DNA from: Magnetococcales bacterium
GTDB lineage: Bacteria; Pseudomonadota; Magnetococcia; Magnetococcales; JADFZT01
NCBI GenBank assembly: GCA_015232395.1
Contig: JADFZT010000002.1
Coordinates: forward strand, 20,249 to 84,248
Direction: 5' to 3'
Length of the DNA: 64,000 nt
The notes under the pieces are model-generated. The model saw only the letters and a program-made list of their open reading frames with translations, was not told where the DNA came from and made no database searches. A program made the position numbers and the translations under genes. How positions within the stretch are numbered: the stretch's first letter is position 1; each line of letters opens with the position of its first letter. Of this stretch, positions 1 through 7,894 are shown piece by piece.

Positions 1-147
1 ACAACGATCCAATGCTGACCGGGACAGATCCGGTAGGATAAATTCTCTGGCCACAACCAAAAAATCATCTAATGGAAGTAGGAGTTTGAAGCGAACGGCT
101 TGAAGCAGAACTGCTATGACTGGCATGGGGTTGGAACGCGGAGGGGA

Positions 148-1326
148 ATGAAAAAGCTGCTGATCATTGAGGACGATCTGGATCTGGCCCAGCTCTATCG
201 GGAAACCCTGGAGCTGGATGGCTGGCAGGTGACCAGTGTCGAGACCTGTAAGGAGGCCCTCTTTCGCTTGGTCCGTAAAGATTATCCCGAGGTGATTTTT
301 CTGGATCTCAATCTACCCGACTGTCACGGCCTGGAAATTTTGGAGCTGATCGAAAAGGAAAAGATTCCCTCGGAGGTGGTGGTGATCACCGGTGAAGGGA
401 GTGTCTCCGGTGCTGTGCAGGCGGTGCGTTCGGGGGCGGTGGATTTTTTGGAAAAGCCGGTGGATGTCATCAAGATGGTAGAGGTGGCCGAAATCGCTTT
501 GGAGCGACGCAAGCAGGCCCTGGAAAATTTACAGAAACAGCAGGCCCAGCCAGAACAGGCCCTCAAGCCGCCAATTGATCCTACTTCTGCCAGCAACCCC
601 TTTCCCACCAATTGTCCTGCCGCCAAATCCCTGCCCTCTCATCTGGCTCAGGGGTCGGATCTGAAAATACCAACCGCGCCAGCTTTTTCCCATGCTTCTA
701 CAGGTCTGCATTTAAGGCCTCCCGTATCCGCCTCTCCAGGGATGGGTAAATGGTTTTTGGCCGGGGGGGTGGTTTTGCTGATATTGGCGGGTATCGCTGT
801 TTTGTTGAAGGATGATCTGGTTCAACCCGGTTGGGAAGAGCTGCCACCCGTCGCAGCGGTCACCGAAACGCAGCAATCGGCGCAGCAGGGATTTGGTGGG
901 GGGATGTGGCCGCTGCCCAAGGAGGGGGGGGTGGAGGTGGATCGAGTCGGTTATTATTATACCCAAAAGCTCACCGGCTATTATTGCCGCCACTATCTCA
1001 AAACCGGTTGTGAAAATGTGCCCATTCAGTTGAACCCTCTGAAATCAGGGTTCGGCAACATCCAAGATGGCGCGGTGCTCTTTTCCCGGAAGTGTGCCCG
1101 TTGCCATGGGGATTCGGGTCGGGGGTTGGGGCGGGATGCGGTACAGTTGAATTTTCCTCCCAAGCGGCTTGATTTTGCCGGTGAGGGGGTTTTGACCCGG
1201 GACAACTATCTCTTTTGGTCCATTGCCGAAGGGGGAGGGGTATTGGGAACGGATATGCCTGCCTTTAAAGAGCAGTTGGGTGAGACGGAGATCTGGAAGT
1301 TGGTTCTCTTCGTCAATACCCTCTGA
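148..1326 (+). CDS. Response regulator receiver fused through a membrane segment to a cytochrome c domain
   Basis: About 392 residues. Residues 1-118 form a complete receiver domain: acidic pair after KKLLIIEDD, phospho-acceptor Asp53 in VIFLDLNLPD, Thr81 in VITGEG and Lys103 in FLEKP. A Pro/Ser/Gln-rich linker follows (about 120-195). One hydrophobic helix lies at about 201-220. The C-terminal class I cytochrome c domain has a CARCH haem motif at 316-320 and a likely Met ligand in GTDMPAF. The expected topology is receiver in the cytoplasm and haem in the periplasm. I chose the ATG at 148 because GGAGGGG lies just before it; a TTG at 100 would add 16 residues. The gene stands alone, followed by a convergent anti-sigma gene. 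Receiver and cytochrome identities are secure; the combined role (redox-linked signalling) is inference. Confidence 0.9.
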   Translation: MKKLLIIEDDLDLAQLYRETLELDGWQVTSVETCKEALFRLVRKDYPEVIFLDLNLPDCHGLEILELIEKEKIPSEVVVITGEGSVSGAVQAVRSGAVDFLEKPVDVIKMVEVAEIALERRKQALENLQKQQAQPEQALKPPIDPTSASNPFPTNCPAAKSLPSHLAQGSDLKIPTAPAFSHASTGLHLRPPVSASPGMGKWFLAGGVVLLILAGIAVLLKDDLVQPGWEELPPVAAVTETQQSAQQGFGGGMWPLPKEGGVEVDRVGYYYTQKLTGYYCRHYLKTGCENVPIQLNPLKSGFGNIQDGAVLFSRKCARCHGDSGRGLGRDAVQLNFPPKRLDFAGEGVLTRDNYLFWSIAEGGGVLGTDMPAFKEQLGETEIWKLVLFVNTL

Positions 1327-1473
1327 TTTTTTCCGAGATCCAATCTTCCACACATTCAGAAAAGCACAGAGGCTTTGCCCTGATGTGGCATCTCCGGGGG
1401 GGAGATTTGCACAGGATGTGGTGAGCCGTGGGAGCCCCATCCATTAAGACGGATGTTGCCCAAGGGGGGCGTA

Positions 1474-2301
1474 TCAGATGCCCCGGGCGCTACGATCACC
1501 CTTTTTTTCGGTGTCGTTGGCGCTTTCGATGGGAGTGTAGAGGCTGATGCTTTCGTTTTCGGGGCTGGCGCTGTGGGTGAAGACCACCACTGGGGCTTGG
1601 CCGTTGTTGCGGATGGTGACGGCGTCACCCGATTGGGGTTTGCTGAGGGAGGCGTAGGTGATGCCATCCACAGTGAAGGTGTGGACCTGATCTTTTTTGG
1701 TTTCGGGGTTGTGATGTTTGACTTGCAGCCCGGTGGGTTCGAAAGATTCGAATTGCAGATGCACCGGCTTGTTGGCACCAGCGTTCAGAGCCACCTGGGT
1801 GGAATCCCCAGGGTTGACGATAAAGCGGTTGGTCCAGTCGAGGCGGGGTTCGGCGTTGACAAACTGCACATCCTGGATCTGTAGACGGGCGGCCTCCATC
1901 CGGGCCGGGGCGATTCCGGGCTGTTGGGAGAGCATGGGGGAGATCAGCCCCAGCACCAGCAGGGCACTGGCCAGCCCTGTGGCAAAGGAGAGGGGCTGCA
2001 TGGAAAGACCCCGAGGGGAGTTGAACCAGCTCCAGATGCGATGGAGGGGGTTTGGTTTTTCCTGCCAGGCGTTTTGGTGGATGGCGCTTTCGATCCGTTG
2101 GGAGAGTTGGGGCGAGGGGGATTTCAGGTCGGCAAGCCCTCCCAGATCCAGAAGTCCCTCTTCCATCTCCACCAACTCACCCATCTCTTCCTGGGCTTCG
2201 GCATCGTAGGCGGCCAGGCGATAGAGAATACGCATCTCTTCCCGGTTGAGATCCGCTTCCAGCCCCCGGCTGATCAGTTCTGATATCTCATCCCGTTCCA
2301 T
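1474..2301 (-). CDS. Probable membrane-anchored anti-sigma factor
   Basis: 275 residues. The N-terminal ~85 residues are acidic and helical, as in sigma-binding domains of anti-sigma factors, but I see no HxxxCxxC zinc motif. A single hydrophobic helix (about residues 101-126) separates this from a C-terminal domain that would be periplasmic and is rich in beta-strand-like sequence. The gene lies immediately downstream of an ECF sigma gene on the same strand, the usual sigma/anti-sigma order, and that context carries most of the assignment. RBS-like GGAGAG precedes the ATG. The last residues are charged and low in complexity. The ligand or stress sensed by the outer domain cannot be told. Confidence 0.6.
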   Translation of the reverse strand: MERDEISELISRGLEADLNREEMRILYRLAAYDAEAQEEMGELVEMEEGLLDLGGLADLKSPSPQLSQRIESAIHQNAWQEKPNPLHRIWSWFNSPRGLSMQPLSFATGLASALLVLGLISPMLSQQPGIAPARMEAARLQIQDVQFVNAEPRLDWTNRFIVNPGDSTQVALNAGANKPVHLQFESFEPTGLQVKHHNPETKKDQVHTFTVDGITYASLSKPQSGDAVTIRNNGQAPVVVFTHSASPENESISLYTPIESANDTEKKGDRSARGI

Positions 2302-2449
2302 GACATCTCTCCATTGGCATTTTTGCTCCGATTTGCCGGGGGATCGTGGGTTCAGATCCCTTCTTGGGTGTCAGCGCATCGGTGGTCGAACGCACCTTGC
2401 CTGAGGAGTGGGTAACCAGGGTGGGATGAAAGTTCTCCAGGTTGGCCAT
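2288..2449 (-). CDS. Possible small ORF between sigma and anti-sigma genes
   Basis: A 53-codon open frame starting with ATG at 2449 fills the gap between the ECF sigma gene and the anti-sigma gene and overlaps the anti-sigma start by 14 bases. The peptide is polar, with no membrane segment and no recognised motif. The upstream sequence is only GGGAA followed by an A-run, a weak ribosome site. It may be a translational coupling leader or chance; conservation in relatives would decide. Confidence 0.22.
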   Translation of the reverse strand: MANLENFHPTLVTHSSGKVRSTTDALTPKKGSEPTIPRQIGAKMPMERCHGTG

Positions 2450-2465
2450 TTTTTTCAAATTCCCG

Positions 2466-3074
2466 TCATCCTTTGAAGAGATCCATTTGGCCCGACTGCT
2501 TCAGCGCCTTGCGCAGAGCGGATCGGGCTCGAAAGATGCGGGTTTTCAGGGTGCCCATGGGGATGCCGATCACTTGGGCGGCTTCGTCATAGTTCATCCC
2601 CTCCAGAGAGACCAGGGTGAGGGCCTCCCGCAGGTCTGGTGTGAGCTTGCCGAGCCCCTCTTTCAGGGCTTGGAGGCGGGCGGCCGCCTGGGCCTGCTCT
2701 TCGGGGCCTTTTTCAGAGTCGGCAATCTCCGCCATTTCGTCGGTGGGGATTTGATTGTAGCGGTAGCCCGGGGAGCGGTTGATGTGGTTGCGCACCATGT
2801 TGCGGGCAATGCCCAACACCCAGGTGGAAAAACGGGACTCCCCCCGAAAATGGGCAAAACGCCGATGGGCCTCCAGAAAGGTCTCCTGGGTGAGATCTTC
2901 GGCATCCTGGGGGGTGTGAATCTGGCGGCTGATAAAGCGAAAAACCCGGGTTTCCAGTCGGCGAACCAGCTCGGTAAAGGCGGGTTTATTCCCTCGTCGG
3001 GCGGCGGTCACCGCATCGGCATCCGGGTCCCCCGGATAGATGGCGGTATAAGTGCCGGGAGCAGAAAGGGGCAT
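2466..3074 (-). CDS. ECF-family RNA polymerase sigma factor (RpoE-like)
   Basis: About 202 residues with the standard ECF layout. Sigma region 2 spans roughly residues 15-95, with the RFISRQIHTPQDAEDLTQET core typical of region 2.1-2.4. A linker follows, then sigma region 4 at about 130-190, with LREALTLVSLEGMNYDEAAQ and the HTH GIPMGTLKTRIFRARSALR. The open frame extends upstream, but that extension overlaps the preceding gene out of frame and looks non-coding. I therefore take the ATG at 3074, two bases past the stop of the secreted-protein gene. That implies translational coupling, since no strong ribosome site is visible. The putative anti-sigma factor follows at 2301. Confidence 0.88.
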   Translation of the reverse strand: MPLSAPGTYTAIYPGDPDADAVTAARRGNKPAFTELVRRLETRVFRFISRQIHTPQDAEDLTQETFLEAHRRFAHFRGESRFSTWVLGIARNMVRNHINRSPGYRYNQIPTDEMAEIADSEKGPEEQAQAAARLQALKEGLGKLTPDLREALTLVSLEGMNYDEAAQVIGIPMGTLKTRIFRARSALRKALKQSGQMDLFKG

Positions 3075-3076
3075 GG

Positions 3077-3502
3077 TCAGCGCAGATGGGGAGGCAGTGG
3101 CTGACGGGCTCTTCTTTTGCCAGATCCCGGTCCAGCTGCCCCACCGACGTGACAGATGATTTTGTTGATATCGCCCGTGACCCGCACTGTTCCTCCCCGG
3201 CTGACCCGTGCCCGGCATTCAGAATCCCAGCCGGGGCGGTTGCCTTTACGAACCGGTACGAATCCCCCCATCACCAGAAGGGGGGTCATATCCTTGCCAC
3301 GCTTGACGCATCCATCCGGGCTACAGCAAGCCTCACTGCCGGGTTCGATGTCGGTGTTGAAGGGGCTGGAGTCCAGGGCGCGGACGTGGAGCGCCACTGT
3401 GGTTTTGTTGAGTACACAAAAGGCGTCAGCTGCTCCGGGTGTCAGCACCAGCAGAAAAAATCCCAGGAAGGCCAAAAAGCCCCGATAGGCCGTGATGGTC
3501 AT
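3077..3502 (-). CDS. Small secreted cysteine-containing protein, first gene of the sigma operon
   Basis: 141 residues. The ATG at 3502 follows a perfect-looking GGAGG and opens a classical signal peptide (hydrophobic core AFLGFFLLVLTPGA, cleavage expected near ADA-FC). The mature part is about 115 residues and holds seven cysteines, including CCSPDGC, which suggests disulfides or metal binding in the periplasm. I do not recognise a family. The gene ends two bases before the ECF sigma start, so it is likely co-transcribed with the sigma and anti-sigma genes and may be a sensor or a target of that circuit. The C-terminal end is Arg/Pro-rich. Confidence 0.6.
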   Translation of the reverse strand: MTITAYRGFLAFLGFFLLVLTPGAADAFCVLNKTTVALHVRALDSSPFNTDIEPGSEACCSPDGCVKRGKDMTPLLVMGGFVPVRKGNRPGWDSECRARVSRGGTVRVTGDINKIICHVGGAAGPGSGKRRARQPLPPHLR

Positions 3503-3809
3503 GGATCCTCCAGATAACATTGAAAACGTTTTCGGTTTGACCATGGGTGGCGAGGTGGCGGCAATTGGTTCCAAAAAAACGTAAACGCCTCCAGCCACAG
3601 ATCCATCTTCTTATGATACTCCCTTTTTAAAGATGGGCGAACCCTTCTTGGTGGGCATGGAGGGGGAGAGGGGGGAATGGATTGATTTTTTTTGCGGATC
3701 GTCAATTTTTTTTGAAACAATTTATTCAGGCGCGCTACTCACTCTTCAAATGGCGCTCGGATCGAGGGCGAAAAGGACAGCTTCCAAGAGAGTTTCAAAG
3801 GAGATGAAA

Positions 3810-4205
3810 ATGCGTTTGGCCAAAAAATTGAGTGTGCGGATGGTGATGGGATTGGCCCTGGCGATGGCCCTCGGCAGTGGTGTGGCTCAGGCGGACGAAG
3901 TGTCGGTTGGCCAAAAAACCTTCAAGAAAAAGTGTGGCACCTGCCACACCATCGAAGCGGGAGAGAAGGATCGTGTCGGTCCCAACCTTCACGGGGTGTT
4001 TGGACGCAAGGCCGGGGTCAAAGAGAGCTATACCAAATATTCCAAGGGAATGGTGGCATCCGGGCTGACCTGGGATGAGGCGACCCTGGACAGCTATTTG
4101 GCCAACCCTCGCAAAGTGATCAAAAAGACCCGGATGGCTTTTCCCGGCCTCAAGAAAAAGGCCCATCGGGATGCGGTGATCGCCTATCTGAAAACGATGC
4201 AATAA
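3810..4205 (+). CDS. Periplasmic class I cytochrome c
   Basis: About 131 residues. A signal peptide (hydrophobic GLALAMALGSGVAQA, cleavage near QA-DE) is followed by a cytochrome c2/mitochondrial-type domain: CGTCH haem motif, the family signature VGPNLHGVFGRKAG, and a Met ligand in TRMAFPG. It should carry electrons in the periplasm between a bc1-type complex and terminal oxidases or reductases. AAGGAG sits directly against the ATG at 3804 but six bases from the ATG at 3810, so 3810 is the better start. The gene is monocistronic and followed by a series of hairpins. The lysine-rich surface matches typical small electron carriers. Confidence 0.93.
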   Translation: MRLAKKLSVRMVMGLALAMALGSGVAQADEVSVGQKTFKKKCGTCHTIEAGEKDRVGPNLHGVFGRKAGVKESYTKYSKGMVASGLTWDEATLDSYLANPRKVIKKTRMAFPGLKKKAHRDAVIAYLKTMQ

Positions 4206-4220
4206 GGCCCTCTCCAATGA

Positions 4221-4253
4221 CCGAAGAGGTTTGCCCTGCCAGTGCCTCTTCGG
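4221..4253 (+). terminator. Hairpin 1 after the cytochrome c gene
   Basis: Perfect 9-bp stem CCGAAGAGG (4221-4229) / CCTCTTCGG (4245-4253) with a 15-base loop, 16 bases after the stop codon. Only ACATTTTT follows, so alone it is a modest terminator. Confidence 0.6.
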
Positions 4254-4261
4254 ACATTTTT

Positions 4262-4288
4262 CGAGCCGACCTGCCTGAGGTCGGCTCG
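4262..4288. repeat. Hairpin 2 (10-bp stem)
   Basis: Perfect inverted repeat CGAGCCGACC (4262-4271) / GGTCGGCTCG (4279-4288) with a 7-base loop. No T-run follows, so it may be a processing or mRNA 3'-end stabilising structure rather than a terminator. Confidence 0.6.
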
Positions 4289-4304
4289 ATATCCCTTCCC
4301 TTTG

Positions 4305-4343
4305 GCCGGAGAGGTCCCCCTTCCCCCTCTCCGGCTTTTTTTT
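4305..4343 (+). terminator. Strong rho-independent terminator
   Basis: 10-bp stem GCCGGAGAGG (4305-4314) / CCTCTCCGGC (4326-4335) followed at once by eight T. This is the clearest terminator for the cytochrome c transcript. Confidence 0.9.
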
Positions 4344-4421
4344 AAGTATTTGGTTTTTAGGTTTGGTGTGACAGCTGGGTTGGTGTGTCGAGCCGGTTAC
4401 CATGTTGCGCTTTCCCCTTGG

Positions 4422-4458
4422 CCCAAGAGGTTTCCTTCCACCTCTTGGGTCTTTTTTT
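4422..4458 (+). terminator. Second rho-independent terminator
   Basis: 9-bp stem CCCAAGAGG (4422-4430) / CCTCTTGGG (4441-4449) then C and seven T. It closely resembles hairpin 1 in sequence, so the four structures at 4221-4458 may be relics of a duplicated 3' end. A short transcript could also end here. Confidence 0.85.
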
Positions 4459-4630
4459 GTCATGATTCTAAAGTTGGGATCGCGGCTGGCATCGCAACTG
4501 GGGAACCAAACCGCCCAATGCTCTATCCCAAGAGGAGTCGGTCAGGGGCTGGAGGGGGAATTTACTGATCGGGATGGAATTAAACGCGGGGTTTTGTTTT
4601 CCCCATCCGGTTTCTCTAGAATGGCCCACC

Positions 4631-5539
4631 ATGAAACCAGCTCTCACGATCCGAAACCTCACCAAACGCTATGGCCGGGGGCTCACCGCTCTATCAGGGG
4701 TGAATCTTGAAATTGAAACCGGGGGACTGTTTGCGATTTTGGGCCCCAACGGTGCCGGTAAATCGACCCTGATCAACATCGTCTCCCAAGTGGTCCACAA
4801 GGGGGAGGGAGAGGTGGAAATATTTGGCGTCTCCATCGACCGGGAGCCCCAGCGGGCCAAGATGCTCCTGGGCGTAACCCCCCAGGAGATTGCCCTCGAT
4901 CCCTTTTTCAGTGTCCGGGACGTGCTCCATAACCACTCCGGCTATTACGGCATTCGGGATAATGGCGAATGGATCGAAACCCTGATCGAGCGCCTGGATC
5001 TGGCACACTCCGCCCATAAGAGCAGCCGCATGCTTTCCGGTGGCATGAAGCGACGCCTCACCATCGCCAAGGCCTTGGTGCACAAGCCGAAACTATTGAT
5101 CCTGGATGAGCCCACCGCTGGGGTCGATGTGGCCTTGCGCCATGGGCTTTGGGCCTTTGTCCGGGAGCTGCACGCCCAGGGGACCACGGTGATTTTGACC
5201 ACCCACTATCTGGAAGAGGCACAGGAGTTGGCGGATCGGGTGGCGATTTTGCAGGATGGCCAGGTGGTGGCGTGTGATCGCACCGAGGCGCTTTTGGAAT
5301 CTTTTGGTAACCGCTGGTTTGAAATTCTTCTCTCTGACAGCGAAGCGACCTTCCCCTTGGAAGCCGATTGTGAACCCAGTGACGCGGGGGTGCGGATTTC
5401 CGGCTCGTTCACCCCGGAGCACTCCAAGACTCTTTTTCAGTGGTTGGCCGACCAGGCCCACCGGGTGGCGGATGTGCGGATTGAGCGGGCGAGCCTGGAA
5501 GATGTCTTTTTGCATCTGACCCGGGATCGAAAACCATGA
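4631..5539 (+). CDS. ABC transporter ATP-binding protein (ABC-2/YadG-type)
   Basis: About 302 residues. All ATPase motifs are present: Walker A GPNGAGKST, Q-loop in VTPQEIAL, signature LSGGMKRR, Walker B LLILDEPTAG, and switch His in TTHY. After the nucleotide-binding core (about 1-220) a C-terminal extension of roughly 80 residues follows, as in DrrA/YadG-type subunits of exporters. It pairs with the ABC-2 permease 25 bases downstream to form an exporter of unknown substrate. The ATG at 4631 starts just before the conserved TIRNLTKRYG; the longer frame from 4574 has no support. A 29-bp direct repeat spans the gene junction. Confidence 0.9.
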   Translation: MKPALTIRNLTKRYGRGLTALSGVNLEIETGGLFAILGPNGAGKSTLINIVSQVVHKGEGEVEIFGVSIDREPQRAKMLLGVTPQEIALDPFFSVRDVLHNHSGYYGIRDNGEWIETLIERLDLAHSAHKSSRMLSGGMKRRLTIAKALVHKPKLLILDEPTAGVDVALRHGLWAFVRELHAQGTTVILTTHYLEEAQELADRVAILQDGQVVACDRTEALLESFGNRWFEILLSDSEATFPLEADCEPSDAGVRISGSFTPEHSKTLFQWLADQAHRVADVRIERASLEDVFLHLTRDRKP

Positions 5540-5564
5540 AGCCTTTCACCCGGGATCGACAATC

Positions 5565-6332
5565 ATGATGAACTGGTACGGCACCTGGTCTTTTTTCCGC
5601 AGGGAGTCCCGCCGATTTTTAAAGGTGTGGATGCAGACCGTGGGGGCGCCGCTCATCTCCTCTCTGCTCTATTTTGCGGTCTTTGGCGGGATTTTGGGGG
5701 AGCGGATCGGCACCACGGACGGGGTGGATTATCTGGCCTTTTTGGTGCCGGGGCTGGCGGCGATGGGGATGTTGCAGCACAGCTATCAAAACAGCAGCTC
5801 CTCCATGGTGCAGATGAAATATTTGGGGATGCTGCCAGCGGATTTTTTGGCCCTGCCCCTGACCTCTTTTCAGCTGGTTTTGGCTTTCACCGGTGCGGCG
5901 GTGGCCCGGGGACTTTTGGTGGGGAGCGTGATTTTGCTGGTTTCACGGTTTTTCGTCCCCTTTGGTCTGGCCCACCCCCTGCTCCTGCTTTTTGCTTCGG
6001 TCTCTCTGTCGGCGATCTTCGGTATTTTTGGTCTGCTGGTGGGGGTTTGGGGGCGCAACTATGACGATGTGGCGACGGTGGGTAATTTTTTGCTGACCCC
6101 CATGATCTACCTGGGAGGGGTTTTCTTCTCCCTCTCCATGTTGCCCCAGAGTTGGCATGTGGTGGCCCTGGGCAATCCGGTTTTTTATCTGGTGGATCTC
6201 TTTCGCTACGCCCTGATTGATGTTTCCCAGAGTGACCCTGGCGTGGCGGTAGCGGCTGTTGGGGGATTTGTGGTGGCTTTTTTTATGGTGGCGGTGGGGG
6301 TGATTCAGCGGGGATATCGGATTAAGAGCTGA
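5565..6332 (+). CDS. ABC-2 type transporter permease (YadH-like)
   Basis: 255 residues with about six hydrophobic segments and the ABC-2 layout. The N-terminal amphipathic stretch SFFRRESRRFLKVWMQTVGAPL precedes the first helix. The typical end LPQSWHVVALGNPVFYLVDLFRYA precedes the last helix. It forms the membrane half of the exporter encoded with the ATPase just upstream. Start is ATG at 5565 or the adjacent ATG at 5568. The substrate (polysaccharide, lipid, drug) cannot be deduced. Confidence 0.9.
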   Translation: MMNWYGTWSFFRRESRRFLKVWMQTVGAPLISSLLYFAVFGGILGERIGTTDGVDYLAFLVPGLAAMGMLQHSYQNSSSSMVQMKYLGMLPADFLALPLTSFQLVLAFTGAAVARGLLVGSVILLVSRFFVPFGLAHPLLLLFASVSLSAIFGIFGLLVGVWGRNYDDVATVGNFLLTPMIYLGGVFFSLSMLPQSWHVVALGNPVFYLVDLFRYALIDVSQSDPGVAVAAVGGFVVAFFMVAVGVIQRGYRIKS

Positions 6333-6356
6333 CTTCGTTTTTTCTCCTTGGTTTTA

Positions 6357-6400
6357 CCTCCCCCGGCAGTTGTGGGGAGGGGAGAGTCTGCCGGGGGAGG
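6357..6400. terminator. GC-rich 13-bp hairpin between convergent genes
   Basis: Perfect stem CCTCCCCCGGCAG (6357-6369) / CTGCCGGGGGAGG (6388-6400), 24 bases after the ABC permease stop. No T-run follows on either strand, so termination would be rho-assisted or the hairpin only stabilises the 3' end. Confidence 0.5.
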
Positions 6401-6490
6401 AGGGGAGGGATGTCAGAAAGAATACTCCTCACAGGCCCTCCCGGTTTACTGATCCATCTGATTTTCTTTCTTTCGTTTCAGGCTTGGGAC

Positions 6491-7210
6491 TTAACCATCC
6501 TCTGACCACTCGTCATTATCCTCTGGTCGAACCACCCGGTTACGCCATCTCCAGCTGTCGGACTCTTCGCTGTCGGATTCCCAGTCGCGGGATTCCCAGT
6601 CGTTGGATTCCCAGTCGTTGGATTCCCTGCTGTTGGATTTCCAGATACTGAGTTTCCAGTTATCTGATTGCCAGCTGTGGGATTGCCAACTGTTTGAATT
6701 CCGGCTGTTGGGCCTCCAGGCTTTGTAACGTCGCTTTTTTTCCAGTTTCAGGGTCACCTGCTGCACCTTCACATCCCCATTCAACACCAGCCGCCACTTT
6801 CCTGCCGAGCGGTCGGATTCATTTTCGAAGCGAAGCTCATCAGAGTTTTTTGCCTCTTTTTTGAAATGGCCCCGTTTTTTATAATGACCGCGCTTTTTGC
6901 CGGGGATGCGTTGGGTTTCCGATTTCCAGGAGCCCACCTTCAGTTGGGCCTTGGCACGACCTTTGCGGCTTGTGGCCTTCAGCTCCACCTCAGCCAGTTG
7001 GTAGCGTTTGAGATTGAGGTCGGGAAAATGTTTTTTGAGTTCGGATTTTAATCTCAGCTCATTGTTGAAGCCTGAAAAGCGCTGGTTGTCGTAATGGAGG
7101 ATGACACGCTTGTCGGCAGCTGCAGCTGCAGCTGCGGTTCCGGTGAGAAAAAAGAAAAAGAGCAGCGCCGGCATGGTGGCCCGAAGGATGTGATGGAGGC
7201 GTGTGTTCAT
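6491..7210 (-). CDS. Secreted protein with Trp-containing pentapeptide-like repeats
   Basis: 239 residues. A signal peptide (AFFFF-type core, then an alanine run encoded by GCTGCA repeats, cleavage near AAA-DK) leads into a basic, strand-rich domain (about 35-160). The C-terminal ~60 residues are a tandem repeat of the form SNDWE/SxxWQ, for example SNDWESNDWESRDWES, ending in an acidic tail. In DNA this is an imperfect 15-bp minisatellite at about 6550-6690. Charge flips from strongly basic in the middle to acidic at the end. I know no family; a surface, matrix or adhesion role is possible but unproven. It lies in the same direction as the glycine-zipper gene, 98 bases away. Confidence 0.65.
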   Translation of the reverse strand: MNTRLHHILRATMPALLFFFFLTGTAAAAAAADKRVILHYDNQRFSGFNNELRLKSELKKHFPDLNLKRYQLAEVELKATSRKGRAKAQLKVGSWKSETQRIPGKKRGHYKKRGHFKKEAKNSDELRFENESDRSAGKWRLVLNGDVKVQQVTLKLEKKRRYKAWRPNSRNSNSWQSHSWQSDNWKLSIWKSNSRESNDWESNDWESRDWESDSEESDSWRWRNRVVRPEDNDEWSEDG

Positions 7211-7308
7211 GGTTTCTATCCTGTTTGGCTGATCTGGTTTGGTTGTCTTTGGCGAATATGTTTTAGGGCCGTCTGTCGGAAAAATTCATTCCCCGGGCGA
7301 CAGGTCGA

Positions 7309-7659
7309 TTACCAGCGGCTGCGCTGTTTTTTATGAACATGATGATGGTGCACCACATGGACTACCCGGGGTGGGGGCGGGGGGGTGTGATGGATCACCG
7401 GGCGATGTTGGGGCCGGGGCCTGTGGGGCTGGGTGGTGGTTTCTGTCACGGTGTAGCCGACGATGAGCCCCACAGCAGCACCGATGGCGGCATTTTCCAG
7501 GCGATGTTCGTCGTCAGGGCCAAATACCGAACCCACCAAAGCGCCGGTGATGACCCCATCCACGGGACCGGATATCACGCTCCCCAGGCTGGAAGCGCTG
7601 GCTGGGGCTGAAGCAAAGAGCAGTGCGGCGCAAAAGGTGGTGGCAAAAAACTTTTTCAT
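7309..7659 (-). CDS. Glycine-zipper envelope protein with a His/Pro-rich tail
   Basis: 116 residues. The start at 7659 follows GGGAGGG and opens a signal peptide (FFATTFCAALLFASAPASA). A glycine-zipper segment follows, GALVGSVFG then AAIGAAVGLIVGYTV, of the type that packs in outer-membrane-associated proteins. The tail holds a proline run and clusters of histidine (HHTPPPPP, VVHHHHVHKK), a possible metal-binding sequence. The specific function is unknown. It lies upstream of the Trp-repeat gene on the same strand, so the two may share a transcript. Confidence 0.7.
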   Translation of the reverse strand: MKKFFATTFCAALLFASAPASASSLGSVISGPVDGVITGALVGSVFGPDDEHRLENAAIGAAVGLIVGYTVTETTTQPHRPRPQHRPVIHHTPPPPPRVVHVVHHHHVHKKQRSRW

Positions 7660-7894
7660 GGGAACCCTCCCGTTGGATCTATCGTCATTTCCCGTTCTGG
7701 TTTGACGGGTGACTGTCATGTTGTTTGGTGCTCATCAATCATGATGGCATTTGGAAAGTAGGTAACGGGGTGTGCCCGAAAAGTTCGGGAGGGGATAAAA
7801 AAAAAGAGCGGTACCTCGGGGAATTGTGGAGCTGTCTGGGGAGCAGAGGGTCGAAATAGTTGGATGATAATGTTCAGTAAAAAGTAATATATAA

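Noticed and set aside
148-1326. Magnetochrome domain as in MamE/MamP/MamT
   Set aside because: A single CXXCH in an ordinary class I cytochrome c context with a Met ligand; the short paired magnetochrome pattern is not seen.
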